A stretch of DNA of 64,000 nucleotides from Chloroflexota bacterium (lineage in GTDB: Bacteria; Chloroflexota; Anaerolineae; Anaerolineales; VGOW01): positions 140,217 to 204,216 of the forward strand of contig JACPWC010000071.1 of assembly GCA_016197225.1 (NCBI GenBank), in the 5' to 3' direction. This document shows positions 35,858-47,000 of this stretch, piece after piece; positions within the stretch are counted from its first letter, which is position 1, and each line of letters begins with the position of its first letter. The notes beneath the pieces were generated by a model, which did no database searches, was not told the DNA's origin, and saw nothing but the letters and a program-made list of their open reading frames with translations. A program made the position numbers and the translations under genes.

Positions 35858-36473
35858 GGCTTCCATTTTTCGCCGCTCGCGCAAAAGTGTGAACCCGATG
35901 TGGTGGGTGGCAGGCGGGAGCGGCGTTCTTGGGTTAGGGCTGGTGAGCCTGGCCGGGCTGAGTTTGCTCACCGAGCGGGCGCCGGCCCCGGCAAACGCGC
36001 CGTTGCCGGAACCGACAATCAAGATCAGCTACGCGCCAGCCCGGTTGTTGATCCCCTTTTTAGGCGTCAACGAAAAAATAGTGTCAGTGCCGATGGCCGG
36101 CGGCGCCTGGGACGTGTCGCGGCTGGGTCAGCACATTGGCTGGTTGCCCACCACCGGCGAGCGCCCCGGCGACGACCTGGCGATGGTGTTCATCGGCCAC
36201 GTGACGCTATCGGCAATGGAGCGCGGGCCGCTGGCTGACTTGTGGACTCTGCCGACGATGACCGAGATCATCTATCGTTCTAACGGCGCCGATTATATTT
36301 ACGCCATTGACGACATCGCCGAAGTCGGCCCCAGCGAAGTTGGCCGGCTGTATGTGAAGAAAAGCGACCATGTTTTGCTGGTCACCTGCACGGCCTGGAA
36401 TTACGTGACTGAGACTTACGACAGACGGCTGGTGGCCGACGCCGTGCTGGTTAAGCAGTTGCCTTCGCCATAG
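35778..36473 (+). CDS. Sortase-family transpeptidase
   Basis: 231 residues. Two N-terminal membrane segments (5-22 and 43-64) precede the sortase beta barrel. Catalytic residues are visible: His141 (FIGHVTLS), Cys204 (LLVTCTAW) and Arg216 or 217 (YDRRLVADA). It should cut a sorting signal and attach a surface protein to an amine acceptor. It overlaps the stalk gene by 80 bp in another frame, so the two are strongly coupled and this protein may be its substrate. The subclass is not clear. Confidence 0.85.
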   Translation: MSLLSILFAFLIGLAFTVLLAEYQSREASIFRRSRKSVNPMWWVAGGSGVLGLGLVSLAGLSLLTERAPAPANAPLPEPTIKISYAPARLLIPFLGVNEKIVSVPMAGGAWDVSRLGQHIGWLPTTGERPGDDLAMVFIGHVTLSAMERGPLADLWTLPTMTEIIYRSNGADYIYAIDDIAEVGPSEVGRLYVKKSDHVLLVTCTAWNYVTETYDRRLVADAVLVKQLPSP

Positions 36474-36585
36474 ACTAAATTCCCCATTGCCGTTCCCGGC
36501 TTCAGCAAGTAAAAGTTCCCCATCAATTCAAAATCTAGCGTCGGCAGTTCAGATTAGAGCAGTTTCCTGATCCGATTATGGTTTG

Positions 36586-36646
36586 GGCGGCAGTTGCACT
36601 GCCGCCGCGCCACGTGCAGGTTCTGCACAAGACCTGACAGGTCTTG
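36586..36646. repeat. Three consecutive hairpins upstream of the second GT-C gene
   Basis: Three perfect stems follow one another: GGCGGCAGT-TGC-ACTGCCGCC (36586-36606), GTGCAG-GTT-CTGCAC (36614-36628) and CAAGACCT-GAC-AGGTCTTG (36628-36646). None has a proper T tail. They occupy the 236-bp gap after the sortase gene and may be dispersed repeats or structured leader RNA. Confidence 0.6.
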
Positions 36647-36709
36647 ACTTTATTCTCGATAGAGTCCAATGAGTTTTGCCCGGCGACAAAATAAAAACTT
36701 CAGGAGTTT

Positions 36710-38254
36710 ATGCAACCTTTGACCAAACCCGTTTCTCAGGCAAGAGTTTATCTGGACTTCGCGTGGACAAAATGGTTCGTGGCAGTCGCAGGGATGGCAG
36801 TGTTTCTGTGGCTCATGCTTTTCCGTCAGACTCTCTACCCTCACCCTTGGTTCGACGAAGGCCTTAACATCAGCACAGCGGCCATGCTGGCGCGCGACGG
36901 CGTTTATGCCCTGCCCGACAGCGCCGGTCTGCGTCTTATTGATCCGGCCATTCAAACCGGGCCAACCGTGCTGGGAGCAACGGCCCTCATCTTCAAGTTG
37001 TTTGGCACGGGCTTGTTGCAGGCCCGGCTGGTGATGTTGCCCTTTACGGCGCTGGCAATTGTCTCGATTGCTTTGCTGGCTCGCCGCCTGGGTGGCAACA
37101 AGGCGGCGGCCCTGGCCGTGCTCTTGTTGCTGGTTGGGAGTCAGGAGCCGTATCTCAGTTTTGTTTTTATGGCCCGCCAGGTGCTGGGCGAAGTGCCGGC
37201 AATTGGCTTTTACCTTCTGGCTCTGCTCCTCTGGTTGTGGGCGGTGGCCCAACCCAAACGGCACTGGCTGGCACTGGCACTGAGCGGGCTGGCCTGGGGC
37301 GTGGCGATGATCACAAAGTCGCAAGTGATGTTGCTCACGCCGGTTTGCCTGGGCGCGCTGGCCCTGCTCGACGGGCTATATTACCGTCGCGCCGGGTGGC
37401 TGGCTTTTATCCTGCCGGGGGCGGTGGCCGTGTCGTGTGTGGCCGGATGGTATGCCTTTCAAATTGCTGTCCTGGGCCTGGAGCAGTTTCAGGAGAACTC
37501 GCGCGTTTTGCGTGAAGGGTTCCTTTTGCACATCGTCGGCCTCAACCCGGCTCACTGGCTCAACGCCGCCCACTCCGTCTGGCGCTCCGGCTTCTGGCTT
37601 TGGGGCCTGCCGGGCCTGCTCTGGGGCATGGCGCAAGCGCGCCAGCGCACTGCTCTTGGATTCGCCCACGCCGCCGCTCTGGCTTTGCCTATTGTCGGTT
37701 TTATCTGGTTTGCTCTGTTTTCGGTGGGATGGTCGCGTTACGCGTTTTACACGGCGGCACTTGCGCCGATCTGGGTGGCCGGGCTGGCCGTTGATTTTTT
37801 ACGCGGCGGTCTTCTGTCACACCGGCGACTCAACAAACCGTTGTTGTTGACTATTGCGCTGGGGCTGTACATTGCCTTCCACGGCTGGCCGATGGCAAAA
37901 GAGCTTCTGGCTCCGAATGATATTGGTTACGAGGACATGCGGCGCTATCTGGCAACGCAGGTTCCGGCAGACGCCGTCATTGAATCGTGGGAATGGGAGT
38001 TCAGCCTCGACGCCCGCCAACCGATCCATCACCCGACGACGCCGGTGACCAACGCTTACACCAACTATTTGATGAGCGGCCACCCCCGGCCAGTTGGCCT
38101 CTATGATTATCAGCAGGCAAACCCCGACTACATTTTGTCCGGCCCGTTCGCCCAGTGGACCGGGATTTACGATCCGGAATTGAAAGACGCCCGCCTGGTA
38201 GCCCGCTTCGGCCTGTACTACTTGTATCAACCCCGCCCGTCCAACGCCCGCTAA
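36710..38254 (+). CDS. GT-C (GT39/ArnT-like) membrane glycosyltransferase 2
   Basis: 514 residues, about 11 membrane segments. The loop HPWFDEGLNI carries the DE motif, and FMARQVLGEVP and LFSVGWSRYAFY match the paralogue at 29440 (YGRQVLGEVP, ASISWTRYAFP). It should use a lipid-linked sugar donor to glycosylate an external target. The C-terminal 110 residues are a soluble extracytoplasmic region. A Shine-Dalgarno (AGGAG) precedes ATG 36710. Confidence 0.82.
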   Translation: MQPLTKPVSQARVYLDFAWTKWFVAVAGMAVFLWLMLFRQTLYPHPWFDEGLNISTAAMLARDGVYALPDSAGLRLIDPAIQTGPTVLGATALIFKLFGTGLLQARLVMLPFTALAIVSIALLARRLGGNKAAALAVLLLLVGSQEPYLSFVFMARQVLGEVPAIGFYLLALLLWLWAVAQPKRHWLALALSGLAWGVAMITKSQVMLLTPVCLGALALLDGLYYRRAGWLAFILPGAVAVSCVAGWYAFQIAVLGLEQFQENSRVLREGFLLHIVGLNPAHWLNAAHSVWRSGFWLWGLPGLLWGMAQARQRTALGFAHAAALALPIVGFIWFALFSVGWSRYAFYTAALAPIWVAGLAVDFLRGGLLSHRRLNKPLLLTIALGLYIAFHGWPMAKELLAPNDIGYEDMRRYLATQVPADAVIESWEWEFSLDARQPIHHPTTPVTNAYTNYLMSGHPRPVGLYDYQQANPDYILSGPFAQWTGIYDPELKDARLVARFGLYYLYQPRPSNAR

Positions 38255-38302
38255 ACCACCATCATCTTTGCTCGCCTTCACGACGCGCACTGGAGTGTTT
38301 GA

Positions 38303-40696
38303 ATGTTCAACCATCCCAAAAGAGCGCGGCTGACTCGCCGCGACTTTCTCAAATTAAGCGGCATCCTGGCAGGCGGGGCCGCCGCCCAGGCGGCAGGCGT
38401 CTTTGAAACAGTGGCGGCTTCCCCGTCGTTCCAGGCCGCTGTCAAGAAAATCTATCTCGCCGCCGACGATCACACCGATTACATGTGGACGGGCGACGAG
38501 GCGGCCTACAAGACGGCCTTCCTGGAGATGATTGACTATTATCTCAACCTGGCCGACTCGACTCTGGGCAACGCCCCGGAGCACCAGAGTCGCTGGAACT
38601 GCGACGGCAGTTTTTGGATGTGGACGTACGAGAAGAACAGGACGGCGACTCAGTTTCAGCGTTTCATTAACCGCCTCAAGAGCGGCCACCTGAGCGTGCC
38701 GCTCAACACGCTGGTGTCGTGCTACGGCGGCGCTCCGGCAGAGGCGGTGTTGCGCGGCATGTACTACCCCGGCCAGATCGAACGCCGTTACAACCTGCGC
38801 TTCACGCTGGCGGTGGCCATGGAGAATCAAACTTTGCCTTACGGCCTCGGCGCGTTGTGGGCCGGCGCCGGCGCAAAGTATAGCTGGCGCGGCGTGTGCG
38901 GGTGCGCCACCCAGACGACCGGGCTGGGCAACCGCCAGCACGAAATTTACTGGTGGACCGGCCCCGACGGAAGCAAGATGTTGATGAAGTGGTACTCGTT
39001 GTTAGGCAATACCGAACTGGGCGGCTACGCCGAAGCCCGCAATCCGTCGGTGGCAGTAGATCAGGCCACCAACAAGTGCGGCGCGGCCAATTATCCTTAC
39101 GACATTGCCGGCGCGTTCGGCCACGGTTGGGACAACCTCAAAACGTTTACCAGCGCGTTCGTCACCGTTGCCCAGTCCAAAACCAACGCCAGCCGCAAAG
39201 TCTTCGTCTCCAACGAGCACGACTTCTTCGAAGACTTCGAAGCCACTTACGGGGCCGGCCTGCCCTCGCTGGCCTGCTCCTTCGGCAACGAGTGGGATTT
39301 GTATTGCGCCTCGCTGGCTGAAGTCTCGGCCCGCGTCAAGCGCGCCGTCGAAAAACTGCGCGGCGCTGAGGCCCTGGCGACGCTCGTCAATTTGCAAAAC
39401 GCCAGCTTCATGACGAGCCGGGTTGCCGACCGCGACCTGGCCTGGATGAATCTTGGCCTCTATTGGGAACACAACTGGACGGCGGACGGCCCGACGATCA
39501 CTCGCCCCCAGCGCGCCGCCTGGCAACGCGGCCTCGCAAGCCAGATCGAAAGCTACGTCAACACCTTGCACGGTGACGCCGCCAGCGCGTTGGGCGGCCT
39601 GATTCAAAAGACCGGCCTCAACCAGCGCTTCTGCGCTTTCAATCCTCTCAGTTGGACGCGCACTGACGTGGCCGATTTTCCATACACCGGCGCCACGCCC
39701 GTTCAGGTCATTGATCTTTCGACAACTCTGGAGACGCCGTCTCAGATCGTGACGATTGACGGCCAGCAATACTTGCGTATTTTGGCAACCGACGTGCCGC
39801 CCGTTGGCTACAAAGTGTTCGAGATACAGTCCGGCGCAGGCGGCGGCTTCTCCGACGCGGCCACAGTGACGGGCAACGTGATCGAAAACGACTTCTATCA
39901 GGTCGCCGTCGCCGACCGGGGCGCAATCACCAGCCTGATTGACAAGACGCGCCTCAACCGCGAATTCGTCCGCAACATCAACGGACGCGACATGAACGAT
40001 CTCGGCCCCGGCTCCGGTTCCGGCTCGCTTCAAGTGGAAAACGCCGGGCCGGTCTCGGTGACTCTGCTGGCAACCGACACCAGTCCGCTGGCCCACTCCA
40101 GCCGCGTTACCCTCATCCGCAATTCCAACCGGGTCGAGATTCGCAACGACATCACTCAAAACTTTGGCAGTGTGCTCACCTGGGGCTTCGGGTTTGAGAT
40201 CAACACGCCTGAGGTCTGGCACGAAGAAGTGGGCGCGGTGATCCGGGCGAAATTGCTGGCCGACGGCGGCCACTACTCGCCCGTCAACGCCCGCTACGAC
40301 TGGCTGACGCTCAATCACTTCGCCGACATCGGCGATGGCGTGGTGGGCGCTACGCTTTCAAACGCCGATTGTTACTTTATGCGGCTGGGCAACAGCACAG
40401 TGAATACGCTCGACACGACCACCCCACAGCTCTCGCCGCTCGTCGGCGGGCAGGTGGATGGCTCCAACTTCGGCATCCCCAACCAGGATGGCGATACGCA
40501 GTTCCGGCAACGCTTCGCCCTGCAAACACACGATGCCTACGATCCGGTGGCCGCCATGCGCTTTGCCCTTGAGCACCAGAATCCGTTGATCGTCTCGGAA
40601 GTGACGGGCGGAGATGCTTACCCCCGAAACCGCCTTCTCGTTGTTGACCGTCTCCGATCCCAGCGCCTTGTTGTGGGCGCTCAAACCCGCCGATGA
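38303..40696 (+). CDS. Tat-exported GH38-like glycosidase, N-terminal part (frameshifted)
   Basis: Residues 1-40 are a twin-arginine signal (TRRDFLKLSGILAGG). The catalytic region starts IYLAADDHTDYMWTG, resembling the HxD metal/nucleophile region of alpha-mannosidase family GH38, and continues through an (alpha/beta) barrel and beta-sandwich domain. After residue 773 the frame leaves the family: the natural continuation (PETAFSLLTVSDPSALLWALKP) is in the +1 frame at 40624. Dropping one C from the run of five at 40621-40625 would join the two parts into a protein ending at 41489. The last 24 residues annotated here are therefore out-of-frame. Confidence 0.75.
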   Translation: MFNHPKRARLTRRDFLKLSGILAGGAAAQAAGVFETVAASPSFQAAVKKIYLAADDHTDYMWTGDEAAYKTAFLEMIDYYLNLADSTLGNAPEHQSRWNCDGSFWMWTYEKNRTATQFQRFINRLKSGHLSVPLNTLVSCYGGAPAEAVLRGMYYPGQIERRYNLRFTLAVAMENQTLPYGLGALWAGAGAKYSWRGVCGCATQTTGLGNRQHEIYWWTGPDGSKMLMKWYSLLGNTELGGYAEARNPSVAVDQATNKCGAANYPYDIAGAFGHGWDNLKTFTSAFVTVAQSKTNASRKVFVSNEHDFFEDFEATYGAGLPSLACSFGNEWDLYCASLAEVSARVKRAVEKLRGAEALATLVNLQNASFMTSRVADRDLAWMNLGLYWEHNWTADGPTITRPQRAAWQRGLASQIESYVNTLHGDAASALGGLIQKTGLNQRFCAFNPLSWTRTDVADFPYTGATPVQVIDLSTTLETPSQIVTIDGQQYLRILATDVPPVGYKVFEIQSGAGGGFSDAATVTGNVIENDFYQVAVADRGAITSLIDKTRLNREFVRNINGRDMNDLGPGSGSGSLQVENAGPVSVTLLATDTSPLAHSSRVTLIRNSNRVEIRNDITQNFGSVLTWGFGFEINTPEVWHEEVGAVIRAKLLADGGHYSPVNARYDWLTLNHFADIGDGVVGATLSNADCYFMRLGNSTVNTLDTTTPQLSPLVGGQVDGSNFGIPNQDGDTQFRQRFALQTHDAYDPVAAMRFALEHQNPLIVSEVTGGDAYPRNRLLVVDRLRSQRLVVGAQTRR

Positions 40697-41489
40697 CGGC
40701 CTCACCCAGGGCCTCGTCGCCCGGCTCTGGAACCCGTCCCTCAACCCGATCAATTTTTCGATCTCGCTCTCCATGTTTGCAGCGACAGGGGCCAAGCGCC
40801 TGACTCACATTGAAACGCCCCTTGAGAATGCGACCGTGAATGCCGGGGCGGTCTCGGCCACATTGGCCGCCTCTCAACTGGGAACCTGGTCGTTCACCAT
40901 CGCCCTCCCGGCGCCGACGCTCAAATTTCCAGGCGGGGGCGAGATGGCCATCTCAAGGCGGCCTTTATTCGATTGGACGAACGTGACCGGCGCGACTTCT
41001 TACACGTTACAAATCGCAACCAACAGCACCTTCAGCGTGCCGCTGGTGAACCTGAACATGACGCCGTCGGCTTATCAACTGACGAGCGACCTGCCGGCGA
41101 ACACATTGTTGTTCTGGCGAGTCAGGGCCAACAGTGTCTTCGGGCCGGGCCTTTGGTCGCGCACCCGGCACTTCATGACTCCCAACCCGCCGGGCGTGCC
41201 GGTTCTGCTTGCCCCGGCTAACGCAGAGGCAGTGACGAGCCTCACGCCGGCTCTCGATTGGAGCGACTCGTCGCCGGGCGCGGATCACTACGAAGTGCAA
41301 ATCGCCTCCGATCCGAACTTCACCGTCATCGCTCGCGGCCACCAGATGCGAGTACCCGTTTCGGCCTTTATGCCCGAAACGCCCCTCGCCCCAAGCCAGA
41401 TTTATTACTGGCGTGTGCGAGCCGTGAACGCTCAGGGCCAGTTCAGCCAGTGGTCAAGCTTTCGGACGTTTAGCACACCGGCGTCTTAA
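40614..41489 (+). CDS. GH38-like glycosidase, C-terminal part (frameshifted) with FN3-like modules
   Basis: This 291-codon frame is the continuation of the preceding gene. LLTVSDPSALLWALKPADDG is the usual C-terminal beta-domain motif of GH38 enzymes. Two fibronectin-III-like modules follow (RPLFDWTNVTGATSYTLQI ... FWRVRA and TPALDWSDSSPGADHYEVQI ... YYWRVRA). The ATG at 40614 has no Shine-Dalgarno, so separate translation is unlikely. Either the gene is mutated, the assembly has one extra C, or a +1 shift occurs at the C run. Confidence 0.7.
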   Translation: MLTPETAFSLLTVSDPSALLWALKPADDGLTQGLVARLWNPSLNPINFSISLSMFAATGAKRLTHIETPLENATVNAGAVSATLAASQLGTWSFTIALPAPTLKFPGGGEMAISRRPLFDWTNVTGATSYTLQIATNSTFSVPLVNLNMTPSAYQLTSDLPANTLLFWRVRANSVFGPGLWSRTRHFMTPNPPGVPVLLAPANAEAVTSLTPALDWSDSSPGADHYEVQIASDPNFTVIARGHQMRVPVSAFMPETPLAPSQIYYWRVRAVNAQGQFSQWSSFRTFSTPAS

Positions 41490-41690
41490 CTTTGTTTGAG
41501 TAGTTCACAACCGGATATTTTTTGTCCGAATCGTAAACCGCGATTCAAAAGTTGTCATTTCTGGATCGCGATTTGCATCTCGAAAAATCTTTACCACCTT
41601 GTAACCAGATGCTGACGACTCACGCGCCCTCAAAGCCTTTTCTGGTATCAGCGTAGGATAGGTGTTGCCAGGCGCATTCGTTACAATCCG

Positions 41691-43916
41691 ATGCAGAGTC
41701 ATGTGACGGCATGGGGTGCAACTTTGAATCGAGAACTCCGAATCTGGATTGTAGCAACTGCATTGTTGGTGATGGCTGGCGGCGCGGTGTTTTGCATTTT
41801 GTCCGCGCCGCCTCGGGCTTCGTCGGCGTTGCCGTCCACCGTCGTCATTGTGCCCTCCACCCAAACGCCGCCCGGCCAGGTGTCGGGTAGCATTGATCGC
41901 ACCCGTGCCGCCGTCGCTTCTCTACCCGAATCTGCTGGAACAGAGACCGCCTCGCCCGGAACCCTGCCGACCAGTTCGCGACTCGTTTCAGGCATAGCGA
42001 AGAAGACGACCATCACACCCGGCTCGCCCGCCGCGTCGGCCAGCAACACCAAAACGGCCACGAGCGGCACGCCGACGGCGACCAGAACACCGTCGCGCAC
42101 TCGCCCACCGTCCAACACGCCGACGATCACTAATACTCCGTCGAAGACGCTCACCCCCTCGATCACGTTCACCCCTTCCAAGACGTTTACCCCGTCCAAC
42201 ACGTTTACGCCGTCAAAGACGTTCACGCCGTCCAATACTTTTACGCCCTCCAGAACGTTCACGGCCACCAACACTAAGACAAACACGCCAACGCGGACGC
42301 CGACTTTTACAGCTTCGGCCACCCGCACCTCAACGGCCACCTCGACGAACACGGCCACGCGCACGCCAACCTTCACATTCACGGCGACGGCCACCCGCAC
42401 CGCCACGTTCACGCCGTCGTTTACGCCGACGGCCACCGCAACTTCCGTCGCGCCAACAACTACTTTCACCTTCACGCCGACCGCCACTGCCACCTTCACG
42501 GCTACGTTTACTTCCACTTTCACGCCAACCGCCTCGGCCACCACTTCGGCTTCGATCCTGGAGCCGTTTGAAGCGGCGCAAGGCTCGTGGCAAACGTTCA
42601 GCGACACGTCTGGAACGGGCAGTGTGGCTCAGAGTAGCGCTCAGGTTGCCGCCGGAAGTTTCGCGGCGCGGGCTTCAACCTCAAGTAGTGGTAGCGCGGC
42701 CAAAGTGCGCTATAACTTTTCTGACTCTGCCGGGAGCCACGCTTGGGAAGAGCGCCCTGGCACTTATTACTGGCAATGGGCCAACGTCTATTTGCCTTCG
42801 TCCACCGTTGCCCAGCTTGGCCCAACCGAGTACCTCACCATTGCTGGGCTGTGGCCCAGCGCCTCTGGCACGCAAGGCTGGTTCCTGCGCGTGCGGCAGG
42901 GCGGCGAGATGTACGTGGTGGGCAACCGCGACTTCGACAACGCGCCGATCGAGTTCCGGGTCTACGGCACGTTCCCGCAAGACCAGTGGGTGGATTTGGA
43001 GATCGGCTTGCATTCACAATCCGGGCCGGGGGTGAAGCGGGCCTTTGCTTTCCTGCTCAACGGCAACTTTTACGGCTGGTATCACCAGGGCCGCATGCAA
43101 GGCGAGACCTACGACCAGGCCGGACTGGGCATCCTGTCTACCAACAGCAACGACCCGCTCAACGTGTTTGTGGATCAATGGCGGTTCTCCACCAGCGCCA
43201 GCCTGCCCTCCGGCCCCGACAATCGTTCGACCGCCAGCCTGCAACAACAGGATTACACCAATCAGAGTGGCGTGCAGTGGCAGATTGATTGGACGACGTG
43301 GGAATCGGATTTGCGGCTGGAGTCGCCTTACGGCCTCTACTCGAACACTAACCGCCTGCAATCGGGCCGCAACCTCGACCGTATGCCCGACTTGACCAGC
43401 GGCTGGGCCGAGATTGAAGTTGACTGGCCGAAAGGCACGCCGGGCCTCTCACCCTCCAGCTACTTTGGGCCGATGGTGGGCTTCCGCAAAGAGATCAACC
43501 GCGAAGAGAATCTGGAGATCATTCCCATCGGCTACGGCGGCGGCAATGTGAGACTGACCTTCGAAGCCTGGGTCGGCAACCCGGTCATCCTCGCCGACTG
43601 GCAGATGCCGTTGAACGCCGCCGGCGCCTCGCGCATCCCTGAGCCGGGCGATATTATTCGGACGCGCTGGGATCAGGTGACGGCCACCGACTTGAATGTG
43701 CGGGTGAGTTACTACGACGCCAGCACTGCTACCTGGCACGCCAACATCATCAACATCACGCTTGACGTGACGGCCATCAACGACTCCGATCCGGGCACGA
43801 ACGCCGTGGACTACACCGACGGTCTCCACACCGCCTCTTCAGTCACAATTGACTCGTCGGTGTATTCAATCCGGCGCTTCCAGGTTGGTACTTTAGGCAC
43901 ATACCCAGGCCCGTAG
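41691..43916 (+). CDS. Membrane-anchored Thr/Pro stalk protein
   Basis: 741 residues. An N-terminal signal anchor ([18 protein letters not shown], about 17-36) is followed by a Thr/Ser/Pro stalk (about 60-285). It contains a tandem hexapeptide array of the type FTPS(K/N)T. The C-terminal 440 residues are a beta-rich extracellular module starting [15 protein letters not shown], with jelly-roll or lectin-like character ([19 protein letters not shown]). The function is unknown; a glycan-binding surface protein is likely. It lies between the glycosidase and another stalk protein. Confidence 0.65.
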   Translation: MQSHVTAWGATLNRELRIWIVATALLVMAGGAVFCILSAPPRASSALPSTVVIVPSTQTPPGQVSGSIDRTRAAVASLPESAGTETASPGTLPTSSRLVSGIAKKTTITPGSPAASASNTKTATSGTPTATRTPSRTRPPSNTPTITNTPSKTLTPSITFTPSKTFTPSNTFTPSKTFTPSNTFTPSRTFTATNTKTNTPTRTPTFTASATRTSTATSTNTATRTPTFTFTATATRTATFTPSFTPTATATSVAPTTTFTFTPTATATFTATFTSTFTPTASATTSASILEPFEAAQGSWQTFSDTSGTGSVAQSSAQVAAGSFAARASTSSSGSAAKVRYNFSDSAGSHAWEERPGTYYWQWANVYLPSSTVAQLGPTEYLTIAGLWPSASGTQGWFLRVRQGGEMYVVGNRDFDNAPIEFRVYGTFPQDQWVDLEIGLHSQSGPGVKRAFAFLLNGNFYGWYHQGRMQGETYDQAGLGILSTNSNDPLNVFVDQWRFSTSASLPSGPDNRSTASLQQQDYTNQSGVQWQIDWTTWESDLRLESPYGLYSNTNRLQSGRNLDRMPDLTSGWAEIEVDWPKGTPGLSPSSYFGPMVGFRKEINREENLEIIPIGYGGGNVRLTFEAWVGNPVILADWQMPLNAAGASRIPEPGDIIRTRWDQVTATDLNVRVSYYDASTATWHANIINITLDVTAINDSDPGTNAVDYTDGLHTASSVTIDSSVYSIRRFQVGTLGTYPGP
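42145..42266 (+). repeat. Tandem 18-bp coding repeat (FTPS-x-T hexapeptides)
   Basis: About six or seven successive units code TFTPSK or TFTPSN, with K and N alternating, so a 36-bp higher-order period is visible. Codons vary between units, which indicates an old array under protein-level selection. It is part of the Thr/Pro stalk. Confidence 0.75.
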
Positions 43917-44042
43917 CGTAACCTGAGCGCGTTTGGCGCGTTCTTACAAGAGACAGAACAGGATCGTTCGCGCCCTTTTTGCTTCGGGCGATGGGACGTG
44001 TTTTAGGGCAGGACCAACTGAATTCTTAACGGGGGATTTTGG

Positions 44043-47000
44043 GTGAACGCCGCGCCACATTCTGCCAAACAATTTCACCGCTACCAGGCCCGCACTGCCC
44101 TGCTGGCCTTGTTGCTGATCGCGCAATTGGCGTTCGGTTGGTTCCCGGCTTCGTCGGCTGGTATCATCCCGGCTCCGGCTTTGCCGGCGGGCAACGATCC
44201 AACTTATTTCCCGATCGGCGTCGGTAGCTCCGATGTCATCTCTCATCAACTCGTCCGCACCAACACCGACCGCCTCTACGCCTTCTCCAGCAGGCAATAC
44301 ACAACCACCCTCTTTGCCTACTGGACGACCGCGCCCGGCCTGCCCGACGCGCAGACGGCCTTCGACGGCTCGGCCACCGTTGCCGACAGCGCCAACTTGA
44401 TCTCAATTGACGCAGTTTACGACGGAAGCAACACCATTCACGTCCTGGTCAACACTCAGGCAGGCGCGCTCAAAGATTATCCCTTCGACACGACGGCCAA
44501 CACTTTCAGGCCTGCGCTCACACTGGCCACCGGCAACCCAACCGTGTCCGGCGACTACATCGGCTCGGCGGGTGTGTCGGGCATGGTGGACTTGAGCGGG
44601 ACACTGCATGTAGCCTACTGGTCGAGCGACAATCACATCACGCATGTCTCTTACACTTACGACAGCCTTGCCAACAGCCTGACTCCGGTCGGAGCCGCCA
44701 CTCAAGTGGACGTTTCCGGCAACGCCAATCACCCCTCGGTAGCCATCTCGCCGCTGGATAATTCGTTGACTATTGCCTGGGTTTCAGAGGCGGGGACCCC
44801 GAAGAAAATTCTGGCCCGGGTCCGGGCCGCCAACGGCGCGTGGGGCAGTGTCGAAGAAGTCAGCGCCTCACCCGTTTGGACGAGCGCCAACGGCGGCCTC
44901 AACATTGATCAAGGCCCCAGCCTCGTCATCGGCGCTGATGGCGTCAAACATCTTACCTACATCGAAAACTACGACGGCTCCGGCGATTATGGCCGCATTC
45001 ATTACGCAACCAACAGCGGCGCAGGTTGGGTAGATCAACCGCTGGCCGCTTATACCCACAACCCGACTCTAGCCCTGAACAGCGCCGGCGAAGTTTATAT
45101 CATCGGTCACGGCCATCCCAACAACCCGGCTTGCCTCGACCTGCGCGACATGTGTGTAATGCAGAAGAACGGCGACGGCTCGTGGACTGCGCCTCAGTTG
45201 TTTGCCGCTCACACTGGCCTGGACTCGTTCGATGCCAGCCCGTCGGTAAAGTGGTCGGCCATCGGCTTCAACCGGCCTGAGACGGTGGAATTTGTTTTCT
45301 TCCGGGCAGATAGCGGTAACTACAACAACCCGACTCTGTTTTATGGCCGTCTGGCAACTCCGGTTCCGCCGACACCGACCGGCACGCCGACCCTCGCGCC
45401 CTCTGCGACCAGCACTTCTGAGGCTGTGGCGACGAACACGGACACGCCTCTGCCGCCCGCCGACACGGCGACTCATACTGCCACGAGCACGGCCACGAAT
45501 ACACCCACCGCAACGGCCACCAGCGGCCCCACCATCATCACTATTCTGGTGTCGACCTCATCCGATGACGCCAATCAGGATGGCGCGACTCTTTCACTCA
45601 CTTCACCCACTGTGTGGTTAGGCAACGGCTCGTCCACCACGTCCAGCTACACCGGCCTGCGCTTCAACGCCCTATCCATTCCACAGGGAGCGACCATTAC
45701 GTCGGCTCACCTTGAAGTGTTCTCCAGCCAGAGCCAGTGGCTCAGCATTAACCTGAGCATCGCCGCCGAAGCTGCCGGGAACAGCCCGACGTACTCGACC
45801 GGCAACCTGCCGTCGCAACGGATTCTCACGACACAGAGGGTGGCCCATACCTCAAACACACAATGGTTGTCGTCCACCTGGTATTCGCTAAATGAAATGA
45901 AGCTGGTGATTCAGGAAGTGGTCAGCCGCGCCGACTGGCAGAGCGGCAACAGCCTGTCGGTCATTCTTAAAGGCACTGGCGGAAGCTGGGGACGCAAGTT
46001 CGTCGGCGGTTACGACGGCTCGATAGCCAATGCGCCCAAGCTGGTGATCAACTATGTCGCCGCAGGCGGAGCAACCAATACGCCCACGTTCACCTCAACG
46101 GCTACCGCCACCTTCACCTCAACCTCTACTGCGACTGCCACAGCGACAAACACGCCTCTGCCGACTTTTACACCACTTCCGACCGACACGCCGACCAGCA
46201 CTGCGACATTCACGCCGACCGATATTATTCTGGCAACCGACACGCCAACCTCGACGCCGACCGCTAGCGCGACCGACACGCCTCTGCCAATTGTGACGGC
46301 CACCAACACCTTGCCGCCGACTGAGACGCCCACTTCGACGCCGACGGAATTGCCGACCGACACCCCGACGTTCGCGCCTACGCCAACGGACACGCCGGCG
46401 GCCACCGCCACGCCCACCAGCACCTTCCCGCCGACAGCCACAGTCACGAACACGCCCGGCCCGACCGACACACCGACCAGCACCGCAACCTCAACGCCGA
46501 CGAACACAGCGCCGCCCACGTTCACAGCGACGGCTACATTCACCAACACCCCTCTGCCGACATTCACGCCCACCCCGGCCAGCGCCTGCCTCTATAGCCC
46601 TGGCATAAGCGGCGGCGCAGGCACTTATTTTGACGCCCAAGCCGAGAACTGGATGAGCAACTTGCCCGGCGCCGGCTCGCTCGCCGGCAAGAACTGGTCG
46701 AGCGTCACCAGCCCGACAGGTTACTTTGGCGCGTCAGCCATGCAGTCTCTCCCCAACTCCGGCGTGTCCAGCGGCGACGCCACCACCGGTCCACGTTTGG
46801 ACTACCGGCTCAACTTCCCGGCAACCGGCGCTTACTATGTTTACGTTCGTGGCCGGGCCGACAGCCTCAATGCCAGCGGCAGTGATTCGATTCACGTTGG
46901 CCTGAACGGGGTCGCCGTCACACTGGGAGCGCAAGGCGTCACCGGCTACACCTCAGGCAATTACACCTGGCGACGCACTTACGGCGGCAACGCCGTGACT

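Noticed and set aside
36628-36666. Further regulator box with TAGAGT before the second GT-C gene
   Set aside because: The TGAC spacing is 10, not 11, the TGACAGGTC belongs to a palindromic repeat, and the TTGGC unit is missing.
42145-42266. CRISPR-like regular repeat
   Set aside because: The repeats are contiguous 18-bp coding units without spacers and in frame with a stalk protein.
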